Positions 8,665 to 16,394 of a DNA stretch of 64,000 nucleotides are shown piece after piece. The notes beneath the pieces were generated by a model that made no database searches, was not told where the DNA came from, and worked only from the letters and a program-made list of their open reading frames with translations. The stretch is taken from assembly GCA_028287035.1 (NCBI GenBank), contig JAQBQL010000197.1, positions 1-64,000 on the forward strand. The letters run 5' to 3'. Both the position numbers and the translations under genes were made by a program. How positions within the stretch are numbered: the stretch's first letter is position 1; each line of letters begins with the position of its first letter. This DNA is from Labilithrix sp. (lineage in GTDB: Bacteria > Myxococcota > Polyangia > Polyangiales > Polyangiaceae).

Positions 8665-8856
8665 TCAGCTCGCCTCGCTCATGCGCTTGCTCTGCGGGGG
8701 CTCGACGGCGCCGAAGGTGATCGCGTTCAGGAGCACGCCGACGAGCTGGCCTTCGACCTGCTCCTTCGCGGTGCCCTGGGTCACCTGCGGCTGCGGCTCG
8801 CGGCCCTCCGTGAGGTGGGCACGACGGACGGCACGGCGCTTGGACTTCGTGGACAT
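8665..8856 (-). CDS. small basic hypothetical protein
   Basis: A 63-residue frame with a strongly basic N-terminus (STKSKRRAVRRAH) and a mixed, protein-like C-terminal half. It has an ATG start but no clear Shine-Dalgarno sequence, so the call rests on composition and on filling a gap between the rhomboid and GTPase genes on the same strand. It may not be translated. Confidence 0.4.
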   Translation of the reverse strand: MSTKSKRRAVRRAHLTEGREPQPQVTQGTAKEQVEGQLVGVLLNAITFGAVEPPQSKRMSEAS

Positions 8857-8953
8857 GGTGCGTCATGAAGCAACCCGCGTGCCCTTCCGCGAAATCCCGC
8901 GTTTTGTGGGGCTCCGGCCGTCACCGCGAGCGTGGAGCCCGGGCGCGCCTGCG

Positions 8954-9892
8954 TCACGTGGCAGGAATGTCGCTCGGGTCCTCGTCCGCGGCGTCCGCGT
9001 GGACGCTGGGCTCGTCGAGGATGTCGAGCTCCTCGGGGCGCTCGAGGCTCACCCGCCCGATGAGGCCGGTCCGGAACTCGTGGATGAAGATGTCCGCCGC
9101 CTTGCGTACGTCCACGGTGCCGCCCTTCTGGAGGCACCCGCGCCTCCGCCCGATCGCCTCGAGCAGCCCGAGCTCCGTCTTCGGGACCTCGGTGAGCTTG
9201 TAGCGGGCGCACACGAGCTCGGGATAGGCGTGGAGCAGGACCTTCGCCCCGAAGAGGCCGACGATCTCGTAGTCGAGCGCGTTGTCGGGGATGGCGCCGC
9301 CGAACGCGAGACAGAGCCCGCCGTAAGGGTCCTCGATCTTCGGCCACATGATCCCCGGGTTGTCCGAGAGGAACATGCCGTTCTTCAGCTCGACGGTCTG
9401 CTTGCCCTTCGTCACCGCGGGGATGTCGCCCACGTTGGCGATCTTGCGCTGCGCGAGCGTGTTCACGAGCGTCGACTTGCCGACGTTGGGAATGCCGACG
9501 ATGAGCGCCCGCGCCTGCGTCCGGCCGCGCGACGGCCGCGCGAGCTCGCTGCATGCCTGGGCGATCTTGGTGCGGGTCTCGTGCTCCCTCGTGGTGCTGA
9601 TGGCGATCGCGAGCACCCGCCCGCCGATGACCCCCTTCGGGAACTTGCGCGGCGGCGTCGCCTCGAGGCGCGCCAGCCAGCGCTTCGTGACCGCCGGGTC
9701 GGCGAGATCGCTCTTGCTCAGCACCTTCACGCAGGGCTTCTGCGCCCGGAGCTCGGTGAGGAGCGGGTTCTCGCTGGCATGAGGCATGCGCGCGTCGAGC
9801 ACCTCGATGACGACGTCCTGGTCGGGCATCGTCTCGGCGATGACCTTCCGCGCCTTGGTCATGTGCCCGGGGAACCACTGGATCGTCGACAC
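8954..9892 (-). CDS. rbgA: YlqF/RbgA-like circularly permuted ribosome-assembly GTPase
   Basis: A 312-residue GTPase. Its motifs are in permuted order: the G4-like SKSD (residues ~60) precedes the G1 P-loop GIPNVGKST and the G3 DNPG. This is the hallmark of the YlqF/RbgA family, which matures the 50S ribosomal subunit. The N-terminus IQWFPGHMTKA is the conserved family start. I therefore prefer the GTG at 9892; an ATG 11 codons upstream (9925) adds an atypical extension. It is divergent from the START-like gene. The family is well supported. Confidence 0.9.
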   Translation of the reverse strand: MSTIQWFPGHMTKARKVIAETMPDQDVVIEVLDARMPHASENPLLTELRAQKPCVKVLSKSDLADPAVTKRWLARLEATPPRKFPKGVIGGRVLAIAISTTREHETRTKIAQACSELARPSRGRTQARALIVGIPNVGKSTLVNTLAQRKIANVGDIPAVTKGKQTVELKNGMFLSDNPGIMWPKIEDPYGGLCLAFGGAIPDNALDYEIVGLFGAKVLLHAYPELVCARYKLTEVPKTELGLLEAIGRRRGCLQKGGTVDVRKAADIFIHEFRTGLIGRVSLERPEELDILDEPSVHADAADEDPSDIPAT

Positions 9893-10067
9893 GGGCCCGA
9901 TGTAGCAGGACGGTGCGGCGTGCACGAGCGCGCCGTGACGCCGGCTTCACAGCGCTCGGCCGCCGGCAGGGCCCCTTCGCCCACGAAATGCTGGCGGGCC
10001 AGGGGAAGAAGGGTCAGCGTGAGGCGTACCAACCTCAGGCACGACTTCTGCTCCAGGGGGCCTTCGC

Positions 10068-10703
10068 ATGCGTCTTTCACCCGTCGTCGCCGCGTTCGTG
10101 GTCGCCATCGCCTCGGTCGTGGGGAAGGCGCACGCCGAGCCGGCCGACCCGGCGAAGGACGCGCAGGTGGCGCGGCTGCTCGAGGCCAAGAAGACGCTCC
10201 ACTGGAACCAGAGCGTCGGCGGCTCCAAGGAGCGCTACGGCCACGCCGAGACCCTGGTCGACGCCCCGGCGGAGAAGGTCGCGAAGACCGCCACCGAGTT
10301 CGGCAAGTACCGGGAGCTCCACCGGAAGTTTGCCGGCGCGCGGGTCATCGCCAAGGAGGGCGACAAGACGGACGTGTACATGAAGTACCCCGTCACCATC
10401 GGCCCGATGACCATCGAGATGTACGAGGTCATGAGGTTCGACGCCGACCGCGCCACGCCCGCCGGCACCCACGTCATCGAGGCGCACGGCATCAAGGGCG
10501 ACATGAAGCGGGGGCACACGCTCATCACCATCAAGCCGGTGGACGCGCGCCACTCGCTCGTCGAGGTCGACGTGCTGCTCGTCCCCACCCTGCCCGCGCC
10601 GCAGTCGTACGTCGACGAGGAGCTGCGTGACGGCGCCTACGACTTCGTGAGCGGCCTTCGCGACCGCGCCCAGACCGCGCCCGGGCCCGTCACCGCGCTC
10701 TGA
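10068..10703 (+). CDS. secreted START/SRPBCC-like protein
   Basis: The protein has 211 residues. A 23-residue signal peptide ends in a Sec-type AHA site. The mature part has the layout of an SRPBCC/START lipid-binding fold: a helix, DAPAEKVAKTATEFGKYRELH, then alternating strands and a long C-terminal helix. It is probably periplasmic and binds a hydrophobic ligand; the ligand is unknown. A purine-rich ribosome site (CAGGGGG) precedes the ATG. Its stop is part of an inverted repeat shared with the convergent kinase gene. Confidence 0.75.
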   Translation: MRLSPVVAAFVVAIASVVGKAHAEPADPAKDAQVARLLEAKKTLHWNQSVGGSKERYGHAETLVDAPAEKVAKTATEFGKYRELHRKFAGARVIAKEGDKTDVYMKYPVTIGPMTIEMYEVMRFDADRATPAGTHVIEAHGIKGDMKRGHTLITIKPVDARHSLVEVDVLLVPTLPAPQSYVDEELRDGAYDFVSGLRDRAQTAPGPVTAL

Positions 10704-10732
10704 GCGCTCGCCGCGCTTGCCACGTCAGAGCG
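10696..10732. terminator. 8-bp inverted repeat pairing two convergent stop codons
   Basis: Arms 10696-10703 (CGCTCTGA) and 10725-10732 (TCAGAGCG) are perfect complements separated by 21 bases. Each arm contains the stop codon of one of the two convergent genes. No T-tract is present. A bidirectional terminator or mRNA-end structure is an inference. Confidence 0.4.
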
Positions 10733-13700
10733 AGGCGGCGAACTCCCGTCCGAGCTCGACGGGCGAAGGGCGATCGCCGGCATCACGAGCGGTGGCCGCG
10801 CGCAGGAGCTTCGCGATCGCCGCGGGGTACGTGCGCAGCCGCTCTGCGTCCTCGAACGGGTCGCGCCGCATGTGAGCGACGATGCGGTCGCGCGCATTGT
10901 CGATGTCGTCGAAGAACGCCCGGCCGGTGGTCACGTTGTAGATGGTGCCGGCGAGCGCGTACACGTCGGAGCGCGGGTCGAGCTCGACGGGATCGAGCAC
11001 CTGCTCGGGCGCGATGTAGCCGGCGGTGCCCGCCACGAAGCGGCCCGCAGCGTCGGCCGGCACGCGGCGCGCGCGCACCATGCCGAAGTCGATGACCACG
11101 GTGGAGAGCGGCGGAGCGAAGGCCGGGTCACGGTGGCGCGCCGGGTCGAAGTGCACGCCGCCCGCGAGCGGCAGACGCAGCCACAGGTTGGCAGGCTTGA
11201 TGTCACGATGGACGAGCCCGGCGCTGTGGAGCGACGAGAGGCCGGCACACGTGTCGAGCACCACCTGGCGCAGCTCGAAGAGCGTCATCGGACGCGCCGC
11301 CGAGTACTGCTTCAGGTCGGCCCCGATGAGATACTCGAGCACGAGGAAGGGCACGGAGCTCACGACGCCACGGTCGATGATGTTGGCGACGTTCGGGTGA
11401 TAGAGGCCGGCGAGGGCCCGCGCCTCCTCGACGAACGAGGCGAGGATCCCGGCGCGCTCGGTGTCGGTCGCGTTCGCGAGCGCCTCCGCCTTCGGGATCT
11501 TGAGCACGAAGTACCGCTCCGCCCCGGGCTTCCGCACGAGCCACACCGAGCCGATGCCGCCCTCGCCGAGCGGCTTCACGAGCTCGTAGCCCTCGATGAC
11601 CTTCGGCTCGGCCTTCGCGGCCTTCGGGGGCGGCGGGGGCGTACGGCGGATGGCGGCGCGCACCGCCGCCTCGAGGAGCGCCGACGCCGAGGGACCGAGC
11701 GAGGCGAACCACACGTCGAGCATGGACAGCTCGCGCGCCCGGATCGCGCGGGCCACGAGCGCCGCGATGCGCGGCGCGTTCTCGGTCGCGGCGCGGGCCA
11801 GCGAGTCCTCGGTGGTCTGCGCGGTGGCAACTGCGAGCCCCTTCACCGGGTCGGAGAGCGCGCCCTGCAGGCGAGAGCCGGCGAGCACGAGCTCCATGCA
11901 CATCTCGTCGAGCTGGGGCCGCGAGCCGGCGGCCTGCGCGAAGCCGGCGAGCGCGCGCGCCACGCTGGCGAGCGCCTGCGCGAGCTCGGTGTCGTCGGCG
12001 CGGAGCGCGGCGAGCGCCTCGGCCGCCGAGCTGCCCCACGCGCCATCGGCGGCGTTCGAGGAGACCGCGACGCGAAGGGCGCCCGCGCTCTCGACGCACT
12101 GCTCGAGCGCGCCCTCCGCCATCATCGGCAGCGCGGTCGCGAGCTGGAGGAGCACGGCGGGTCGGTCGATGACCAGCGCCCACCAGGCGGCGAAGGGCCC
12201 GAGCCACGCGATGTCGTCGACCTCACCGAGCGCGGTGCCGCGCGTCGTGTCGACGAGGCGCCAGAAGAGCGTCGACAGCGCGCCTTTCAGCGAAGCCGGT
12301 AGCTCGCGCGTGCCGTCCACGAGCCCTTCCAGCTTGCGCAGCCAGAGGCAGGTGTCGTGGGCGGTCGGTCCGCGGCCCGGACCGAGCAGCGCGTCCTCTC
12401 CGCACGCGTCGAGCGCGTAGCCGCCGAGCCGCACCGCGAGCACCTCGAGCGGCAGCTCCGCGTCGAGCGATCCGTCGCCGGCGGCGCGGCGCTCCTTCAC
12501 CTGGTCGAGGATCTCCGAGGGCGCGCGCGCGAGGATCTTCCAGGTCTCCTCGAGGTCCGGCTCCTCGATGTGGTCGCCGGCCGGACGGGTCGCGAGGAGC
12601 GGCCCCCACAGCCGCAGCGCGAACGCGCGGGCGCTCCCCTCGAGCGCGTTCATCGCCGCCGCGCGGTGCCGGATCCGCCCCGGCGCGAGCGCGATGCGCC
12701 GCGCCTCGGCGAAGCTCGCCGAGAGCGTCGAGGCGAAACGCGCCGCGCGAGCATCCGCCTCCTCGTCGTCGTACTGCGCCGCGACGCGGACCATGTTCTC
12801 GAGCCCAAGCTCCAGATCGAGAGGGTCGCGCTCGGCGTCGTCGAGGGTGTCGGTCACCGCGATGACCTCGATCCACCGGCGCGCCTCGTCGAGGGTCGTG
12901 GTGCGCACGGTACGGGCGAGCTCGCGGAGCGCGCGGAGCGGCGGCTCGATCTCGGCGTGATCGTGACCACGGCGCCAGAGCGTGCCGAGCCCGCGCGCGA
13001 GGCCCCGCGCCGCGATCGCGCCGCCGTCCCCGGCGAGGATGCGCCGCGCGAGCCGGTCCCAGAGATCGCGGCGCGCGAAGTAGAGGTGAGGCGTCGCCGC
13101 GGCGAGGGCCGCGAGCACGAAGGCGTCCTCGCCGGGCGACCCGAGGATGGTGATGAGCTGGCTCGCCGCGAGGAACGTGAGCCGCTCGGCGGGCAGCGAC
13201 GCGAGCGCGGTGAGCGCGCGCTGGCGGAGGACCGGCGAGCTACCGACCACCCAGTCGAGCAGCATGCCCTCGAGCTGGTCGACGGGACCGGTGAGCCGCC
13301 CGAGCGCGCGCGCCGCGTGCACCCAGACGAGCGGCTCCGGATGCAGCAGGAGAGGCTGGAGGATCTGGAGCGTCTTGCCGACCAGGTCGGGGCTCGTCAT
13401 CGGCGGCATCCCGCACGCGCTCACCTCGAGGCAGCGCGCGGCGAGCACGCGTCCGCGAAGGGCGCCGTGCGCCGGCTCCTCGACGAGCGCGCGGAACGTG
13501 TCGGGCGAGCTCCACACCCACCGGCCGAAATCCGGGATCTCGAGCGCGCTCGCCCCCGCTTCCCAGACCAGGATCTCGAGGCGGGCGCGCGCCTCGGCGT
13601 TCTCCGGAAGGACCAGCTGCTTGCCGCTGCCGAGGAGCGGCGCGCACGCGAGCGCATCGACGAGCGGCCCCTCGACGACGCGCTCGCGCGCCACCGTGGC

Positions 13701-14057
13701 CACGAGGTCGCGATGCTTGCCGTCGGGATGGGCCGCGATCGCGAGGAGCTTCGCAAGGAGCGCGTCGCGGCGCCACGTGCTCGCCGTGCACCAGGCGAAG
13801 AGGATGTCTCCCGCGTCCTGCGCGAAGAGCTCGCCGAGCAGCCCGACCTCGCTCGGGCTGTGGCTCGCCGCCGCAAACGCCTCACTCACGAGGTCGACGA
13901 GCGCCCGCGTGTCCGCCGGAAGCTCCTCGGCGTCCTCCGGCCGTGCGATGCGGCTACCGCCGCGCCATCGCGCGCGTGCCGCACCGAGCAGCTCCGGATG
14001 CTCGCCGAACGTCGTGGTGAGTACGGCGAGCGCTTCTTGAACGTTGGCTGTGAGCAT
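10725..14057 (-). CDS. large Ser/Thr protein kinase with C-terminal kinase domain
   Basis: The protein has 1110 residues. The first ~800 are alanine/leucine-rich helices resembling a HEAT/ARM-type repeat scaffold. The kinase domain occupies the C-terminal ~300 residues, the reverse of the usual bacterial N-terminal placement. Catalytic elements are intact: GEGGIGSVW glycine loop, lysine in FVLKIPK, HRDIKPANLW, DFG in VIDFGM, and GYIAPEQ. No membrane segment is evident, so it is probably cytoplasmic. It is divergent from the PlsC-like gene over a perfect palindrome-bearing gap of 49 bases. It has no visible Shine-Dalgarno site and may be leaderless. Confidence 0.9.
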   Translation of the reverse strand: MLTANVQEALAVLTTTFGEHPELLGAARARWRGGSRIARPEDAEELPADTRALVDLVSEAFAAASHSPSEVGLLGELFAQDAGDILFAWCTASTWRRDALLAKLLAIAAHPDGKHRDLVATVARERVVEGPLVDALACAPLLGSGKQLVLPENAEARARLEILVWEAGASALEIPDFGRWVWSSPDTFRALVEEPAHGALRGRVLAARCLEVSACGMPPMTSPDLVGKTLQILQPLLLHPEPLVWVHAARALGRLTGPVDQLEGMLLDWVVGSSPVLRQRALTALASLPAERLTFLAASQLITILGSPGEDAFVLAALAAATPHLYFARRDLWDRLARRILAGDGGAIAARGLARGLGTLWRRGHDHAEIEPPLRALRELARTVRTTTLDEARRWIEVIAVTDTLDDAERDPLDLELGLENMVRVAAQYDDEEADARAARFASTLSASFAEARRIALAPGRIRHRAAAMNALEGSARAFALRLWGPLLATRPAGDHIEEPDLEETWKILARAPSEILDQVKERRAAGDGSLDAELPLEVLAVRLGGYALDACGEDALLGPGRGPTAHDTCLWLRKLEGLVDGTRELPASLKGALSTLFWRLVDTTRGTALGEVDDIAWLGPFAAWWALVIDRPAVLLQLATALPMMAEGALEQCVESAGALRVAVSSNAADGAWGSSAAEALAALRADDTELAQALASVARALAGFAQAAGSRPQLDEMCMELVLAGSRLQGALSDPVKGLAVATAQTTEDSLARAATENAPRIAALVARAIRARELSMLDVWFASLGPSASALLEAAVRAAIRRTPPPPPKAAKAEPKVIEGYELVKPLGEGGIGSVWLVRKPGAERYFVLKIPKAEALANATDTERAGILASFVEEARALAGLYHPNVANIIDRGVVSSVPFLVLEYLIGADLKQYSAARPMTLFELRQVVLDTCAGLSSLHSAGLVHRDIKPANLWLRLPLAGGVHFDPARHRDPAFAPPLSTVVIDFGMVRARRVPADAAGRFVAGTAGYIAPEQVLDPVELDPRSDVYALAGTIYNVTTGRAFFDDIDNARDRIVAHMRRDPFEDAERLRTYPAAIAKLLRAATARDAGDRPSPVELGREFAASL

Positions 14058-14058
14058 C

Positions 14059-14084
14059 GCGTTACGCGCGCTCTAGCGTAACGC
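14059..14084. promoter_or_regulatory. perfect 9-bp inverted repeat between divergent genes
   Basis: Arms 14059-14067 (GCGTTACGC) and 14076-14084 (GCGTAACGC) flank an 8-base spacer in the 49-base gap between the divergent kinase and acyltransferase starts. A similar half-site (ACGTTA) lies at 14091-14096. The position suits an operator controlling both genes; the cognate regulator is unknown. Confidence 0.5.
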
Positions 14085-14106
14085 AAAAGTACGTTAGGCT
14101 CCGGCC

Positions 14107-14676
14107 ATGCTCGAAGCGATGCCCCTCCGCCTGACCGGCTGGGAGTTCGAGGGCCCGGTGCCGCCCGAGAAGAAGTGCGTGGTGCTCGCGGTTCCGCACA
14201 CCTCGAACTGGGACGCGCCCCTGCTCGTCAGCCTCGCCGGCAGCGTCCGCTACGAGATGTCCTGGATGATCAAGGACGACTGGTTCAAGGGCCCGATGGG
14301 CCCCCTGCTCCGGAGCGTCGGCGGCCTGCCCGTGAACCGCCGCGGCTCGCACAAGCTCGTCGACCAGATGGTCCGGCGCTTCGCGGAGGTCGACTCGCTC
14401 CACCTCGTCATCCCGCCCGAGGGGACGCGCAAGCGCACCGAGACGTGGCGGTCGGGTTTTTATCACATCGCCCGCGGCGCCAACGTTCCGCTGGTCCTCG
14501 GCTGGCTCGACTACGGGCGCAAGCGCGGTGGCCTCGGCGCCGCCATCGATCTCACCGGCGACGTGAAGAAGGACATGGATCGCATCCGCGCCTTCTATGC
14601 AGAGAAGAACCCGCGCCCCCGCTGGCCGGCGAAGTTCGGGCCGATCGCGCTGAAGGAAGAGACGGTCACGGGCTGA
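14107..14676 (+). CDS. PlsC-like 1-acylglycerol-3-phosphate acyltransferase family protein
   Basis: A 189-residue protein with the two defining acyltransferase blocks. HTSNWD (residues ~31-36) is the HX4D catalytic motif, and PPEGTRKR (~103-110) is the EGTR-type substrate-phosphate motif. It is shorter than typical PlsC and lacks a clear N-terminal membrane anchor, as in several small acyltransferases acting on lysophospholipids or other lipids. The exact acceptor is unknown. The ATG is the only plausible start. Its stop pairs with that of the convergent transpeptidase gene in an inverted repeat. Confidence 0.85.
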   Translation: MLEAMPLRLTGWEFEGPVPPEKKCVVLAVPHTSNWDAPLLVSLAGSVRYEMSWMIKDDWFKGPMGPLLRSVGGLPVNRRGSHKLVDQMVRRFAEVDSLHLVIPPEGTRKRTETWRSGFYHIARGANVPLVLGWLDYGRKRGGLGAAIDLTGDVKKDMDRIRAFYAEKNPRPRWPAKFGPIALKEETVTG

Positions 14677-14692
14677 GCCGCGCCCGCTCAGC
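14672..14692. terminator. 7-bp inverted repeat pairing two convergent stop codons
   Basis: Arms 14672-14678 (GCTGAGC) and 14686-14692 (GCTCAGC) are perfect complements around a 7-base loop. They contain the stops of the acyltransferase and of the convergent transpeptidase gene. No T-run follows. Confidence 0.45.
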
Positions 14693-16367
14693 GCTTCGCG
14701 GGCTTGTCCTCGTGGACGACGATGCGGGTGCCGGCGGCGTCGTCCTTCGCGAACACGCCGTGCCAGCCGGGCGGCAGCGGCGGATCGGACCACGCGAAGA
14801 GCGTGCGGGCGTCGTCCGGCGCCATGTTCACGCAGCCGTGGCTTCGCTTGTTCCCGAACTGGTCGTGCCAGAACGCGCCGTGCAGCGCGTAGCTGCCCTG
14901 GAAGTACATGACCCAGGGCACGTCCTCGATCGAATAGGGCCCGTCCGATGCCACGTCGCCGTCCATCGTGGTCGTGACGTGCTTCTCGCGGATGTGGAAC
15001 GTCCCGGTCGGCGTCGGGAAGTCTCGCTCCTTGTCCTGCGGGTTACGCCGGCCCGACGAGATCAGCGCGCCGAACACCGGCCGGCTGCCCTCGAACGCGA
15101 CCAGTGCCTGGCGCGTGAGATCGACGTCGATCCACTTCTCGTCGTCGCGCAGGTCGGCCGGGATGGCGGGCTTCGCAAGCAGGACATCGGCGAGCCGCAC
15201 CCAGAAGCCCGCTGACGTGTGGTGGTAGGTCTGCCCTTGCACGGTGACGCTCTTGCCGTCGAGGAGCACGGCGGTGCGCTTCGGCAGCTCGGGTCCCCAG
15301 CTCGTCTTCTTCGCGTCCTCGTCGATCTCGATCTTGTGGGCGTAGCCCACCGACACGAAGCCGACGGTTCCCGCGAGATCGACGCCGGCGTCACTCCCGC
15401 CTTCCGGGCCCGGACCCGCGTCGCTGCCGGCAAGCCCGGGCAAGGCTGCGCCCCCTTCGAACCAGCTGCCGCTGTACTTCGTCACGCCCGGCTGCACCAT
15501 GATGCGGTCGAACGGGACCGCGAAGCCGAAGCTCGTACGCCACCACTTCGCGCCGCTCGAGGAGAAGGATCGATCGAGGGCGAGGTAGAAGCCGCGCGCC
15601 ATCTTCCGCACCAGCACGCCGCGGCCGCGCATCGACTTCAGCTTCGGCTTCGCCGCGTCGACGCCCGCGTCGAGCTTGTCGTCCTCCTTCTTGCGCGTGC
15701 CGCTCGCGGCGGGGCTGGCGGGCGTCGCGGAAGGATTCTCCTCGCCCTCGGGCGCCTCGGCCTTGTCGGCCTTCTCGTCGGCGGGGGAAGGCGCCTCGGC
15801 CTTCTCCTCCTTCGGCGCGAGCCACGGCTCGTACTTCTTCCGGTCGTCCGTCGCGAGGACCTTCCGGTAGAGCGGCGTGCCGTCCTGCAGGTTGACGCCG
15901 TACTTGTACGGCATGCCCGCGTCGTGGTCGGGCTGCTTCGGCGCGAGGCGCACCTTCGGGCTACCGAGATCCGCGCTCACCGCCTTGCCGCAGACGTACC
16001 CGCCCGTCACGAGCTCGTACCAGCCGTCCTTGCAGTCGTCGTTCGGGGTCGGCCGCTCGTACGCGACGACGACTGCGCCATGACGGAGGTACCCCTGCCG
16101 CTTCGTGCCCTTGCCGGTCTCCGGCCACCACGGACCGTCGATGACCGACGTCTGCGCGGTCGCGCCGAGCTTGATGGGAGCGCCCTTGCCGGCCTCCGCC
16201 GCGTCGACCGCGACCGCGGCCGCGTCGAGCTCCGGCCCTCCCGCCTCGGCGGCATCGGCCGGATCCGATGCTTGCTTCCCGCACGCCGCCGCAGCGAGCA
16301 GGAGCCAGGCGCCGAGGACCGAGGAGAGGATGGCGACGCGCACGCGCACCGCCGTCCCATACCTCAA
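14688..16367 (-). CDS. L,D-transpeptidase (YkuD) lipoprotein
   Basis: The protein has 559 residues. An N-terminal lipoprotein signal (LLLAAAAC) is followed by Asp/Ala-rich linkers, then a ~300-residue central region (SH3-like elements likely) with a Lys/Glu/Ala-rich spacer. The C-terminal YkuD domain has the catalytic HG, a 14-residue gap and SHGCVN, with the nucleophile Cys at about 512. YkuD enzymes make 3-3 peptidoglycan crosslinks or attach proteins to the wall. The start is uncertain: the TTG at 16367 is the frame limit, and in-frame GTGs at 16349 and 16343 are possible, the former with GAGG 12 bases upstream. Location is the outer or inner membrane facing the periplasm. Confidence 0.9.
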   Translation of the reverse strand: MRYGTAVRVRVAILSSVLGAWLLLAAAACGKQASDPADAAEAGGPELDAAAVAVDAAEAGKGAPIKLGATAQTSVIDGPWWPETGKGTKRQGYLRHGAVVVAYERPTPNDDCKDGWYELVTGGYVCGKAVSADLGSPKVRLAPKQPDHDAGMPYKYGVNLQDGTPLYRKVLATDDRKKYEPWLAPKEEKAEAPSPADEKADKAEAPEGEENPSATPASPAASGTRKKEDDKLDAGVDAAKPKLKSMRGRGVLVRKMARGFYLALDRSFSSSGAKWWRTSFGFAVPFDRIMVQPGVTKYSGSWFEGGAALPGLAGSDAGPGPEGGSDAGVDLAGTVGFVSVGYAHKIEIDEDAKKTSWGPELPKRTAVLLDGKSVTVQGQTYHHTSAGFWVRLADVLLAKPAIPADLRDDEKWIDVDLTRQALVAFEGSRPVFGALISSGRRNPQDKERDFPTPTGTFHIREKHVTTTMDGDVASDGPYSIEDVPWVMYFQGSYALHGAFWHDQFGNKRSHGCVNMAPDDARTLFAWSDPPLPPGWHGVFAKDDAAGTRIVVHEDKPAKR

Positions 16368-16394
16368 CTCCGTGCCGGCGCCCTGCCCTTCACG

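Noticed and set aside
8909..8940. GGGCTCC / GGAGCCC 7-bp inverted repeat after the GTPase gene
   Set aside because: An 18-base loop and an A-rich, not T-rich, 3-prime side on the relevant strand make a terminator weak; could be chance.
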